A stretch of DNA of 64,000 nt from contig VDFB02000001.1 of assembly GCA_007258455.2 (NCBI GenBank), positions 11,169,405 to 11,233,404 on the forward strand, given 5' to 3'. The notes below the pieces were generated by a model. That model was not told the origin of the DNA, made no database searches, and saw only the letters and a list, made by a program, of their open reading frames with translations. Below are positions 42,560-55,348 of the stretch, in pieces (position 1 is the first letter of the stretch; every line of letters starts with the position of its first letter). The stretch comes from Sequoia sempervirens. Lineage: Eukaryota; Streptophyta; Pinopsida; Cupressales; Cupressaceae. A program made the translations under genes and the position numbers.

Positions 42560-45500
42560 TAAGATCTTTTACGAATTCTCCAAATTTTTATGATTCTTGG
42601 CATCAAGTAAAGCATTGGCCTCTCTACAAAAAAATTTCCATCCTTTTTTCTACATCAACCATCACGTCTGAATAGGAATCAAGCTGATTTAAATCAAGTT
42701 TTTCATCTTTGCAAATCAGAGGGAGGAGTGTGGGGATTAGAATATTGAAACTATCCTTCCATTTCTTTAGGGTCTTCAACTCCCCATTATCTTCTAACAG
42801 GTGGGGTGCAACCTTTCTGTCAACATTTATGAGAGTTCATTCTTGCTCAAGTGCAACTCCAATTATACTTTCCAAATACCCTTTATGATTATGTGCCATC
42901 TTGACAATATCAAAATTAAGATAGATACTTTTGATGTGGGGCATCAGATGTGTTTGTAGATCCCTTATACATACCTTCCAAAGATGAAAATATAGGAATT
43001 CATTATTCAAATATACATTTGAGTCATTCTTGATCCTCACTTACTTTGGTAATAGCATTTCTTAAATTCAGATATGACACATGGGTATTTTACAAGCTTA
43101 AGATTTTAGACAGTCTGTGCTTTAGGATGCATGTCGCAATGCACACATTCTCCTTTTGTTGATTATTGAGCATTCTTCAACTGTTGTTCTAGCATTTCAA
43201 TCTTTTCTTTAAGTTCTACGTTTTCAATTGTCACATGAGCATAGGGGACTGTAGAAGAGGATCCTTCTTCCTACACACTTTCAACAATGGTTTTTTTTCA
43301 TCCAATAATACCTACTACTAGGTGTAAGCTTCCATGAGATCATTATGTTCCTTCAACACTATATTAATTCTATCTTGTAACCTTCAAACACTAGCTTCAT
43401 TAAACTTGGTAGCATCTACCACTAATGCAACAACTTCAGAGGCATAGGTGTTAGAAACCCTCTTTACAACCAAGCTCTGTTTGATACTCTTACCCTTTGA
43501 TACTTCAAAAATCATAGGATTGCTTGTATTTGGGGCAAGGGCCTAGATTGCAAGGGATTCCCAATGTGGGTTGAACCCTAATCCTACCAATCCCATCTCT
43601 ACTTCCTCTTCTATGGAGAAAACTTATCCTTCTTGTTTCCTAATAGTATCAAATACAATTACAGAAGCAATGTCCCATTTAGGAAGTAGTAGCAATCCAC
43701 TATCTTCCACCATTCTTCTCCCTTCATCAGGCATGATATTTTTAGACTCAAAATTCATTTTTTCCCTTACCTTTGCAGCTACTTCATCATACATTTCTCT
43801 AGGCACATCTGCTTGTGCCAAATGAACTCTTTTAAGGTACTCCTCCCTCTTTGATCTAAAAAAAACTCTTTAAACTCTTGGGATTTTATAAACTCATAAT
43901 TAGACATGAATTGTGAATATTCCAACTCCCTCACATCATTGAGGTTATCTCTCCCCACAACCACGTCCAACTTGAACCTTCGTTGAAGAATGCCAACAAT
44001 ATTTGGTCTTGAGGGGATGGCATATATTGTTGAATTCCATCTTTAGTGATATGAAAATCTTCACTTTCATCTAGACTGATGGGATTTTCAACCAAAAATG
44101 GCAGTTGCTCAGATTTCATCATCTTATGTGGCTATTCTCTTAGGGGAGAATCAGAATCCACACTAATTGTTTGAGGGAAAGGAGAAGGAGTGACTTGTGG
44201 TGGGTCTTATTGCACATTTTCTCTAATAAAAGGCCCCTATGGTTGGGGCCTTCTGATAGCAAGGTCATGTGAAGGTCTAGGCCTCTTTGCTAGTTTCTCT
44301 TCTAGGATAGGGGCCTTACCTACAACTCTATCAAAATTATTGAACACCACCTCAATCTTGGCAATTGGGTCAACAATATCAAAAAATTCTCCATGATAAT
44401 TCTTATCATTCTTTATCCTGGTATTACCTCAGATTCATCCTTGCAATTTCTTATGACATATTCATTTTCATCAACTTGATGAAAAAAATTGGACCTTCTG
44501 ATACCTTTCTTGACCTTGTGTATGAAACCTTTAGGGCCAAAATTCTTGGTATTTAACTAAAATAACCTGTATTCCCCAAGCATTTCTTTCACCTATCTAA
44601 GTCATCTCTAGTAAAAGTGAAATCTAAAAAGGCAGTAACATAAGGGGAAAAGGACCTTTTCCTTTGTTTCCTTGAATGAAATTGATTATTCTCATTGAAT
44701 TACCATAAAATTTCCTTGAATTCCAACTTGGGTGACACATATTTGGGTAGCACATGGGGGCCTTGAGGGCAGCCATATACTCTAATAACAACTAAGTTCT
44801 CATGGAGGTAATAATCTCCCCAGTTATGTTGTACTCCTAACTCCGGCCTCCACTCTTTAGGCCTAAGGAAATCCAAAATTTTCTTGTGCAATTTGATTCT
44901 AGGTCAACCCAACCTTGCCATGACTTGTCTTACAAAGAAAATCTCAAAAAAATAATAGTCAGAATCACTACAATTTTTGTCCCAAATATGGGTCCAACAT
45001 TGCACTGGGAGATCGCATCCCTTTTTATCTTTCATGTTCAGTTGTAAAAATTTTCTGAAATGATCTTTCCCTTTGTACAAAATCATATGGAAAAGAAGAG
45101 AATACCACATGAAATTCACCTATGACTCCTTACCACTTTTCCTTCTCTTAATGTCCACCACTTGATTGTGAACAACCTTAGCTAAAAAGTTGGTATAGTT
45201 AAAGTCATTATTAAAAAAAGGATTTTGTATGTCAATCACCATATACATAAGAGGTATCTCCATTTTTGAATGTGCATCTTCTCCCAACACCTGGGATAAT
45301 GCCCAATATGTTCTTCTAAAATAGTCTTCAAAAGACTTGATATCAAAAGGCTCATGTTCATTATCAGGGATTCTCAATGACTTTCCATAGAAGCTTTTTT
45401 GTCTAAACCTAGGGAGCCATTTCAATTTGAAGCTATTTATGTCTTGTTTGTATTTTATTTTGAAAGAAGTAAGGTCTATAACCTTATTTGTGGCCACATT

Positions 45501-45926
45501 GAGTCTAAAAACCTCACAAATAAACTCCCTGGTTATATCCATTATGACACTTCCATCCAATGCCTAATTACTCTAATATTCTCATCATACCCAAAAGCAA
45601 GGCATTTGATGAGTTCCACATTTATAAAGACATTAGGAATAACTAGCTTCCCCAAATCATAGGTCCATGCATTGGAGATAGGGGAATGGCAATTTCTTTT
45701 TCCATACCAGTATACGAACAATTCCCACCTAGTGAATGTGTCATCTTGGTACTTCAGCTCAACATCTTTGCAATTTTTGGTTGTCTACCATCCCCTCTAC
45801 TACACTAGGTCTGAGGTTACGTTGACATTGAGGCTTTTTTGAGGAACCCGACAACTAGGCCAAAATATCCTTCTTTGAGGGTATTTTAGATGTAGAGCTA
45901 GAGGGTTGGGTGTTTGACCAACTCAT
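42560..45926 (-). pseudogene. Unrecognised large protein, family A/B, copy A
   Basis: A first ATG can be placed at 45926. The best frame, 45560-45120 (146 codons), reads LTSFKIKYKQDINSFKLKWL, then YWALSQVLGE and FNYTNFLAKVVHNQVVD. The next pieces carry FMWYSLLFHMILYKG (45118-45070) and, at 44813-44772, YYLHENLVVIRVYG followed by PHVLPKYV. Later pieces (44122-43624) are acidic, and 43040-42837 may be coiled. Stops and shifts are frequent. The shared VIRVYG/MIRFYG module links it to the pseudogene at 50300-53613. I do not know the function; the multiple copies suggest a mobile-element-borne or amplified plant family. Confidence 0.5.
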
Positions 45927-45999
45927 AATTTCAAAATGATTTAAAACTGATTTCTATAATATTTTGCAACAAAGTTTACACACCTAATTATGAGATTCA

Positions 46000-46637
46000 A
46001 GAATAATAATAGTGAATTTTTCCAAGAAGGGCATACCTATTTTTAGTTTAGCTCAAGTTGACACAAAATGGGCACACCTTTGTAGTTTTTTCTACTATGC
46101 CATACCAAACAAATGAACTAAAAATTTATGAAGGAAATTATGAGCCATCATCCCTCACATTTGCCATTACTTCTTGTTTACACGAGTGCAATTCATTCAT
46201 CTACCTATTTATCAATTTTGAACTTGGGAAGTCCATCTGAAAGAGACATACAAATCTAAAATTTCAATGATGAGTAAAGCCTTGATTTTCTTGAAATGGA
46301 CGCCACTGTCCTCTCTTTCCAACAGAATTCTCCCACATCCCACATGCTAATATTGTGACACAGTCTCCTTCTGCAGTTCCACAACCAAGAAAAGGACATT
46401 CCACTAGTGGCCCACGGACTTGCAGAATCCTTTATCTTCCACAATGTAATGAACATAAAAAAATAAAATTATAGAAAAGTAAAGGTTTTGATTTTGATTT
46501 TATATTTGATATTAAAGGGGCACTTCCTAGAAAAAGGCGACGTGGGACTCACAACATCGATACCCATAAGTCATAACTTAAAGACCAGTCAAAAAGTAAA
46601 TGATTTCAACAACAAAACATTAGAACGCCAGTGTTTA
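46000..46637. other. Upstream flank of copy A, non-coding
   Basis: No gene seen. The phrase aagtcataacttaa, followed by cagtcaaaaagtaaatgat, at about 46566-46603 is close to aagtcataacttaa...cagtaaacgat at about 57810-57858. The two sites may be ends of related repeats. Confidence 0.4.
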
Positions 46638-47000
46638 AGGATAATAAGGTTTGAGAAAGCCCTAGGTTGCAGACCTAACAACCCTAATTTAACTAGTTGA
46701 GGATTACCAAGAATTTTATGCTAGGGTTATAGGATAATAGGTTTTTATAAAGCCCTAAGTTGTAGACCTAACAACCCTAATTTAACCAGTTGAGGATTAC
46801 CAAGAATTTTACACCAGGGTTATAGGATAATAGGGTTTTAGAAATCCCTAGGTTGTAGACCTAACAACCCTAATTTAACTAGTTGATGATTACCAAAAAA
46901 TTTATGCTAGGGTTTTAGGATAATAGGGTTTTAGAAAGCCCTAGGTTGTAGACCTAACAACCCTAATTTAACCAGTAGAGGATTACCAAGAATTTTATAT
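46638..47000. repeat. 93-bp tandem array, four units
   Basis: The motif cctaacaaccctaattta starts at 46674, 46767, 46860 and 46953, giving an exact 93-bp step each time. Each unit also has aagccctaggttg(t/c)agac and gaggattaccaagaatttta. The units contain aaccctaa, close to the plant telobox (AAACCCTAA). Units differ by a few bases. Confidence 0.92.
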
Positions 47001-48051
47001 TTAAAAATGTAGTTGATATTTTATATTGTACTTGATATTTTATATTGTATTCCTTGAAATTATGCATCAAATTGAATAAATTAACATATTATTAATAATT
47101 TCATATTTTAATTGTGTTAAAAATTTACTCAGTGATTCATCACTCAACTCAATGTTGAATAACATATTAACAACAATAGCATATACAATAATGAACATCA
47201 ACAATCACTTAACATGTATCTAGTAGCTGAAACTAGAGTTTCTCTTTAATTGATAAAATAAATAATATAGATCTAATTGAACATCAACACATTACTAAAT
47301 TTGAGTTTTCTATTGATTTTCAAATGAAGGAATACATAGAGGCAATGCAAAATCTTGCTCAAAGACAACTCTGCACAGAGTTGAGATGGAACTTGGAAAC
47401 TCATAATATCAAATATCAAATCATTTTATCAGCTTTTGTAGCAACTTCCATTATTCAAGTGATGGAATTGTCATTTGTTCCAATTGATGTTGTTTGACAT
47501 GAAAATTTGTTAACAATGTAGGATTGAATTTAGATCTTTACTTGAATGTTTCATCCAAAGTAACTTTCAAGGTTGTCAGTGGTTTGATGGAATCTAAATA
47601 GTTCACCTCATTTGGGTTTTGAGGAAACTAGTCCAAATCAATCTTCCTTGCACCCTCCATCTTCTTTATGAAACCATCCTTCCCAATGAATCACTCATTT
47701 GTGTCAAAATCCTTTGGAAAACCAAGCTTTGTCATGTTCCTTACCTTTTCATCCAGCTTCTTCATCTTTTTACAACCAAATTCAAAATTTTTGTTTTGAT
47801 TATAAGGGAAAAATGGGTTTTGAATGGACCCAAAACCCTTTACAATAAAAGATACTAAGTGTTAGTAAAAAGAATTTTTAGAAAGTCACCAGCAGCAACC
47901 CATTAGCCAAAAAACATAAAAAAATTGGTGCTAGTATAAAGATATGACAATACTCTACCAACAACACCCATCAACAACAAAATAACAAAACAACAGGAAA
48001 ACAACCTAAACTCGAAAAGAAATAGAAAGCAACTAAGAAGAAGACCAGACA
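47001..48051. other. Non-coding interval
   Basis: AT-rich sequence without a supported gene. The part at 47600-47880 reads hydrophobic minus-strand peptide downstream of the next pseudogene and may be its decayed end. Confidence 0.35.
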
Positions 48052-49970
48052 CTAACTCAAACTACTCAAGGTGTTGGCCACCTCAAGTTGTTGGCTTCTA
48101 TGCCTCTTGATCATATCCAACAACTCCTCAGCATCAAAGGATTTCTTCCAATCAACTGACCCTTTAACAGTCGGTCCTTTGTCATCATCCTTAGCAACTT
48201 TTTTATCCTTGCCTTTAACCGAGTGCTCCTTCTCCATAAGCTCAGAGAAGTAAACCTGATCCTCCCTAATATCATTTATCTTTCTAAAAAGAACTTCCAA
48301 GGAGCCTGTGATGTTCTTCATAGAGATGTGACATGCCTACAAAATCTTCTTGATGTCCACATTCTTTCCTAGAATATTGGCTTCTAGAGTATCCAACCTA
48401 TCTTCACACAGAGATTTGAAATCATGGTAGGAACCTTCAAGTTCCACAATCATATCAATAAGAATGTCTAGCACCAAGCCCTTTGGAAAATTCTTCAGAT
48501 TCACCTTCAAACCTCTAATTTTGATGTTAATCTTATTGAACTCTTAGAGAGTCCACTTCTCTAACTTAAAATTTCTAGTAGCCCCACCCCTAGCCATTTC
48601 CAACAATTCAAACATGGAGGTAGAGTCATCATCGAGATAAGAAAAATCCTCAAAGAGAGGATTTACCTTTAAATGCTCATGTTTACCCTTTTTCTTCTCT
48701 GCATCCTCCTCAACAAAACCCCTTATTTCCTTGTCCTACTCCACATTGGGCATATCCTACATTGGGGAGTCCTCAATGGTGATTGTCTTATTACCAAAAT
48801 CCTTGCCAACACCAGACACATTCAAGTCCTTCACTAGCCCATCCAATGCCTTGTTCTTTAGGTTCACAATATGCTTTTACAACCTCCATGGCTTGTCATC
48901 CAATCCCAAAACATTATCATGTGACCCCACCTCAAAGCCACCACCAACAACATACTGACCAACAACCACCTCCACGGTCTTGGGTGGGGAAACATTTTAG
49001 CCCACTTCTGTATCCTCACTTTCATAAAGGGCAAGCTACTTAGGTTCCCTATTACTCTTAGAACCACCCAAATTCCTCTTTTTTGAAGATGTAGTTGCAA
49101 CGGCCAGAGACACATCCTCCTCATTTGAAGAAGAATCTGAGATCGACAACCCAGATACATCATTCAAAGTCTTCTCTTTACCCTTAATGGATGGAGCATG
49201 GAGGAGAGACTTAACATGCTCCATAATTAGTAATATAAGACCTTCATGGTTAATGGGAGCTCTCCTATTCTTCAAATGAGCATACACAAGACCTCAAAAG
49301 ATGATAACAGGAAAAAAGGAAAGAAAAAAAAATGAACAAACCATGTCTAAAATGGTTGAGGAGAGTGAAGTGGTGACCAAAAATCATAGACCTCCCCTCT
49401 AGAGTCACATAACGCATGAGCACGTCAGCAACACTTGCCAATATTTTCTTGAGGGATTGTCTCTCATAGCCCCAACTTTCCAATTTAACTAATTATTTCC
49501 ACTCATCATCTTTGAAAAATTGGTCCATCGCTCCCTCGTTACTCTTTTTGTCCTTGAAGAACTTGTGAACAACCATTGACATACCAGTAATAGCAGCAAC
49601 CAATTCCTCATTCACCTCCACTTCTAGGCCATTAATCTTAAGCTTGTGGTTATGCCAAAAAGACACAAACTACGTTGAGGCATTAGGGTCATTCATGTGC
49701 AACCTCTCTAAGAATGGAGTGAAATTACCATGACTTAGTATATTCCAAAGCTTCTTCTTCTTCCTGATACCCCCACAGGAATGTGGTTTGATTCTACTTC
49801 TATCACCTCCCATGTCGAACAACACTAGAACAAGCAAACCCTTGCAAAAAACACTCAACTGGAAGCCAAAGAGCAAGAAAACACCCATAAAGTGTGTAGA
49901 ATGGAAGAAGGTACTAGAAAATAAATGCGGCAACATCTCAACCCATGCCATCATTCCTCAATACTCCTAG
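48052..49970 (-). pseudogene. Unrecognised protein C with N-terminal domain and coiled tail
   Basis: The minus strand from about 49954 reads CGGIRKKKKLWNILSHGNF, SFWHNHKLKINGLEVEVNEE (49670-49610), YVTLEGRSMIFGHHFTLLNH (about 49411-49352) and INHEGLILLIMEHVKSLL (49253-49200). This looks like one folded domain of 200-250 residues. A Ser/Glu-rich stretch follows (SISDSSSNEEDVS). Then comes a probable coiled coil that ends in the frame 48321-48052 (FRKINDIREDQVYFSELMEK, Lys-rich, then MIKRHRSQQLE). It has many stops. I have no function for it; such domains look like those carried by plant repeats, but I cannot name the family. Confidence 0.45.
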
Positions 49971-50034
49971 CTTTCTTGGGAAGGATTGAGCCCTCCTCCC
50001 ACACATGAAAATCATTTAAACTAACATCCTTGTT

Positions 50035-50290
50035 GGCAAAAAAATATACCAACGAGTTTCCTTCTTGCTAAATGTGAGAGATGCAGGTCTCTTCACAAGA
50101 TCATAGCATGATTATAATATCTTTAATGAGTTGATCCACATTCCAACTTGGAGGATGAGTGCCACGCAGATAGTTAATTATGTTTAAAGAATCACCTTCA
50201 ACCCATAATTTGGAGTAACCTTTATTGATTGCATATTTAACACTTATGAACGCAACCTCTGCCTCTACACAATGATTGGTCTAGATTCCT
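50035..50290 (-). pseudogene. LINE-type RNase H fragment
   Basis: The minus strand reads CVEAEVAFISVKYAINKG, KLWVEGDSLNIINYLRG (Asp of the GDS site), PSWNVDQLIKDI and EGNSLVYFFANK. This is the pattern of the RVT_3 RNase H domain that ends plant L1-type LINE ORF2. There is no endonuclease or RT around it, so it is a 5'-truncated or rearranged relic. Confidence 0.75.
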
Positions 50291-50299
50291 AATGGGAGT

Positions 50300-53200
50300 A
50301 TTCACAAATTCGGTCGTTTCATGCATTCTTGAACACTTTTGAATGATAGATGAAACCTTCATTGAGGCTTCAATCTGATTATTAATCCATTTTTATTTCA
50401 GTTCATTGTCATTGTCTTTGTAGACTATTTTTTGAACTTGATTTGTAGATTTCTCTGCTGACAACATATTTTTGTTGTCCATTAAATATTTGTTGAGATT
50501 CTTATAATGTAGTCTCCTAGCATAAACTAATCAAAACAATTCACACAAATGATTAATCCTCTGTATTATTTCCTCCTAGATCTTTTGTTTCATATGCCTC
50601 ACCGTTTCTCTACAAAATGTAGTTAACTTATTTTGACAAGAGTTTATTTCATTTTTGGTAGGTTTTTTAATTCTTTTTTCTAATTCATCGCTCTTGTTAT
50701 CTATTGCTTTCCTCTTTGCTTTCTCATTTTCTTCGTCTACCTATAACTTTTCTATTTGAATTTGCAACCTCTCTCCCTCTCTCTCTCTTTGTAGCAATGA
50801 TGTGTACACCAATTCATTTTTCTTCTTTGATACATTAATTTTCTTAGTATTTTTTAATCCAAAAAAATCCAATTGGAAACTGCTCACTTGAAATTCAGGT
50901 CAATCCATCTGATTTGTTGGTTTGTTTTGAATTGTGGGAACAACAAACATGTACTCCATGATTTCTTTATTTGTGTCAAATGTGGGTAATGCCATAATTG
51001 TTGTAGGCTCTGAAGTTATAGCAAATGCACTCTCCATCAGTTGCTTCCTTTCTTTTTTATACAATTTTGATTTCTCTTTAAACTCATCAATGTAATCAAA
51101 ACCTAGGGACACAGGAATAATGGAATGATTGAATGGAAAAGGACTAAGAGTACTTTTAGTTGTTGTTTCAGCCACACTAATTGTGGGATTGCCTACAAAA
51201 TAACTCCTTTGTGGTGGAACTGGTAGTTAGACTTGGACCTGTCAAAATCCTTGCCGTCTTCAATATGCCTTGATCACTTGGTGTTTGTGTGGTATCTTTT
51301 ATCATTTCCCTCTTGTGTGTAATTTTTTGTTGTAGCACATGTTGACCACTACTACTACTACTACTACCCAAACCATCGCCACCAGTGGTAGTACTAGTTG
51401 CACTAGGTTCTCCACCATGGTCATCTCCTAGTTGTGATTGTATCTGACCTTGAGGATTAGGATTTGAAGCTTTAGTAAAATAAATTGTTTCAGTTGTACT
51501 TGTATTCCCTTGGTCTATTTTATAATCCCCAGGCCTCATTTATCACCTGGTTTTCTATGCTCTACATCTTCTACCATCAAAGGGCCTTGTCCTTTGGACC
51601 TAAAAGAACCACCTTCATAACCCATTTTTTGGCTATGGATACTCCTAAAGTATATGTTTCTTTTGTTGCCTCACTTAAACTAGCTTTTCCATAGCTTTGT
51701 TCTTCCCTATCATCATTAGATTCATCATCAGTTTCTTGATCTTCATGTTCATTGGGATGCTCTATATTCCACAATTTTCTAAACTTATAATCTTCTTTGT
51801 TATCTCAAAAGTTTGCAAGAGTTCTTGGTTCACCTAGCTCCTTCCTTATAAACCAAAAGGTAGTAATTTTTTACCATGACCAATATTTTTTTGTAAATTC
51901 CTTATCTAGAGAATTTGACATTTTTACTCTACTAGATGGTTTATCGCTTTTTTCATAAAAATTATTCTACTTCTTGATTGTCTTTTGGTGCAATGCCATA
52001 ATTTATAATGATAATTATTCAAAATAAATACCTTTCTCAACAACACTTTTCTCCATTTCTATTTTGACCTCATCCCAAGAATCCTTGTTTCTCAAGTTTT
52101 CAAGCAAGGGTTTACCTTGATGTTGAATTCTAATTACAAAATTTTGATTGGCCACAATCATTGATTTAATGGTGTCACATGGATCATGCTAACAGTGATA
52201 GACAACATCAAAATTTAAAAAAATCAAAAGATCATGTACCACCATAAATTATTTTCTCTCAAATGTGAACCTTTCACATGAAAAAGGTAAAGAAGGAAAT
52301 AAGGTCTTCTTCTATTGACTGACAAATTATATTTCATCAATACTCTACATCTACCTTACATATTCCAATGCAAAAACCCTTTCTATCACATGTATTAGAA
52401 GTTTGTATGGCTATACTCTTGATCCATAAAATCTTATCATAGTATATTCTTCCATTAAGTACCAATCAACCAATTCTATTTCTTTTCCTAGTTGAATGCA
52501 ATTTCTACATGACATAGGCAATCTAGGCATTGGAGTATTTGTAATTGCTTGATGTAATGGAGCCAAAAAGTAGTCTACAAAATTATTGTAGTTCCTTCGA
52601 GAACCATTCATCCTTATTTAAGTGGTCTAATAATATACTGGAGCCATTTTCTTTTCTTCAACATTCCTATAGGGTTGAATTTGAAGCTTGTTGGTTTGAA
52701 ACATTCCACTAAATTTGAATAGAAATAAATAGCACAAGTAGGTTGTGAACCTAAATTTCTTAGTGGAATTTGAGTGTGGACCTCCTTTAATCATTAAAAA
52801 TTGTTTATGCATGGATTCTACAATGTGTTCAATAAAGTTATATTTAATAGGTTGAGGTGGAACAACATAATGGATATTATATACCATTTCAAGGAGGCTT
52901 GCACCCACTTCCCAATTGCTATCTAGTTTGAGGCAAAATGCTAGCATGTAAATAGTATCCTGAACCCATGATTTAAAAATATAAAAATCATAAGGAGGCT
53001 TATGATTACCTTTCAATTTTTTTCTAACTTCTTTGGTATCCTAAACTATTTTATTTAGGAAATAATTTTTCTCCCTTTCATCCACCACTTCATAATCACT
53101 AGCAAGATTTTCTAGGTCAATGTGGATGTTTCCAAATTCTTCAGTTGTAAACCCCAACACTTTTACAAATTCTTCTACTTTAATGAATAACAATTCTTCT

Positions 53201-53613
53201 TTTCTATCGTTATTAACAATTACTCTTTTGTTATCATCATAATTGTGGGCACAAACCATGATAAATTTTGGGCAGGGGAAAACCTCATGTAACATCATGT
53301 GCCCTAATCCACTTACCCATGGTGCATTGAAACTATCATTTTGCATTTGGTTTGTAGCCTTATTCTCAGATGAAAATATAAGTTTTGGGGTAAGCCTACC
53401 ATAGATTTCAAGATCATAAATATCATGGTATTGATTAGTGAAACTTGGGGTTTTAAGCAATCCAACATAATGCATTTTTTTATTCGATTTTGCTCTACCT
53501 TTCCCAACAACTTTATTTGGTCTGCTAGTGGTGGTATACATTCTTGTACAATGTGAAATTATGAATTCATTCTTAGTCCTTAATTTTCTTAAGTCTCTCA
53601 ACCCTAAAACCAA
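50300..53613 (-). pseudogene. Unrecognised large protein, family A/B, copy B
   Basis: The first frame, 53613-53041 (190 codons), is folded-protein-like (KLIFSSENKATNQMQNDSF, FPCPKFIMVCAHNYDDNKRV, IDLENLASDYEVVDEREKNY). Frame 53016-52627 continues with YDFYIFKSWVQDTIYMLAFC and RFTTYLCYLFLFKF. At 52464-52423 is WYLMEEYTMIRFYG, matching copy A. After that come an acidic part (51774-51577), a Ser/Thr/Gly-rich part (51539-51177) and a Lys/Glu coiled coil down to about 50300. The tail microsatellite ctctctccctctctct lies at about 50767. The order is globular domain, linker, coiled coil. The function is unknown. Confidence 0.5.
51340..51366. repeat. CTA trinucleotide microsatellite
   Basis: About eight CTA steps in a row. 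On the minus strand they encode a Ser-run inside copy B. Confidence 0.8.
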
Positions 53614-53639
53614 ACTTCAAAGTTTGAAAAAATAAGATT

Positions 53640-55024
53640 TTAAGAAACAATGAAACGTAGCCCTAGGAATTTGTCTTTCACTTACCCATATTTTGATTCT
53701 TGAAAAGATTAATACTGACAGGCATGGACTGGATTTTTTGGAACCCAAAATCTCCTTGGTGCAATGCAATGATCAATTTGAAAACTCCCTGTGTTCTGAC
53801 TCTCTCACTTAAAAATAAAATCACTTAGCAATAGAAAGTTCACTATTTTTTTGAATATTAAAGTGAATGAAACGTCAATGTGTTGCCTTTGGAATACATA
53901 ATTAGTACATTACATTTCTATAGTGACACTTAGAAATAAATTCTCAAAAAAAATCTCAATTGTTGATCTTTGTAAATCTAACAGTTATAGGGTGATTCCA
54001 GATGTTTGAGTTTGCAAGCCTGGCGCTCTATGCATTTCATTCCAAAATGCAACTATAGCCATCCATCAAATGTTCATCGAATGGTTGAGTAATTTATGAT
54101 ATAAACAATAAACATGTGTTTCAAAGTTGTTTTAAATATGTGTTTTAAATTTGTTTTAAACTTTAGTGGTGCTAGGATACACAATCCTAATGAAGTCATT
54201 GAGATGACTCCACGTGTCCATTTCGTGGTTCCGCAAGTCACGTATATATCTACTTGAAGCATCCTACGAACTCACAAAATCCCTTTAAATGCAAGACATT
54301 AATTGACATCAAGGCCAAGGGGCCAGTAAATTAACATTGCCAAGAACTTACTAAAATGACTAATGATACTAGGAACCGGGGGAGCAAGTCAATGAAAAAT
54401 TAGAAATCAATAACATTTTGGAAAAACCTAGCAAGAGTGACAAATTTTAGTATTCTTAGTGTTTTTTTGTCAATTTGATGGCAACTTTCTTTTCTCATTT
54501 GTATTGCTTTATGTTTTAAATTTGCATGCAAATATTTCATAAATAGATAATACTTAATCTCTTAAAGGAAAAAAATCTGATTTTTCTAAGTTTATTAAAT
54601 ATTTCATTCCATTTACATTACTTGTATAATTAAATGAATAGGCACTATAAACACAAAATAATTCTTTACTATAAATGAATACCAAAGAATAACACAACCA
54701 TTTATTTTATTACCACTGAATTACAATGTTACATTATTACATAGCTTTTTAAAGATGAGTAGAGCATGCAAGCTCATGTTTTGTATAAATGACACATGTC
54801 ACTTTACATTAAACACAATTGATTACAAGCTGCTACTGGTGACCATGGAAGAGAATTTAATATACCATATTCTCAAACCACAAGGATTACTAACTATGGT
54901 TTGGATCTTGGGATCTTGAATATGCTTCTACATTTATAATATGTTCAATTTGATGCACCAAAACAACCCAAAATGACACAATTGATTCCAAGCTAGTAGT
55001 GCCAATTATGGGATCCAAACCATA
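53640..55024. other. Non-coding flank of copy B
   Basis: No gene seen. The part 53960-54400 resembles 57385-57800 (see the repeat entry). The remainder is AT-rich. Confidence 0.4.
53960..54400. repeat. Left member of a dispersed direct-repeat pair
   Basis: Shared order with 57385-57800: aaatctaacagtt; then tttgagtttgcaagcctggcgct here versus tttgaattcacaagtctagtgct there; then aatgcaacta...ccatccat; and, about 250-350 bases further, aggggcca. The match is diverged and broken. It could be LTRs, or promoters of related repeats. Confidence 0.45.
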
Positions 55025-55348
55025 TTACCAAACAAATGACTTTGAGAATCCATAGGGCTTGCTTACCATGTTGTGGAAATGGGAGTTGTGAAGATACAAA
55101 AAGTACTTATCTTGTTTAAGAACCAAAGTCATGTAGAAGATAAGGGGTAGTAAATCTTCTCCCACCTTTTGCACGTTGCTTCCATGCATTGGGATAACAC
55201 ACAATGAGTTTGAAATTCCATAGTTCCTCTTTGAGGCCTTTATTAAAATGGAGTATGAGAAGTTTTCAGCTTTGAATGCAAACAAGATTAGAATACTTAC
55301 GCGGGTGTACTCTTTATGAAAGAACTTATCTCCATCAGAGCTCCTCAT
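55025..55348 (-). pseudogene. Unrecognised 107-codon frame
   Basis: The frame reads SILILFAFKAENFSYSILIK, KRNYGISNSLCVIPMHGSNV, VGEDLLPLIFYMTLVLK and YFLYLHNSHFHNMV. It keeps protein-like alternation and continues weakly to about 54890 with stops. It has no similarity that I recognise, and could be another repeat-borne protein piece. Confidence 0.3.
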
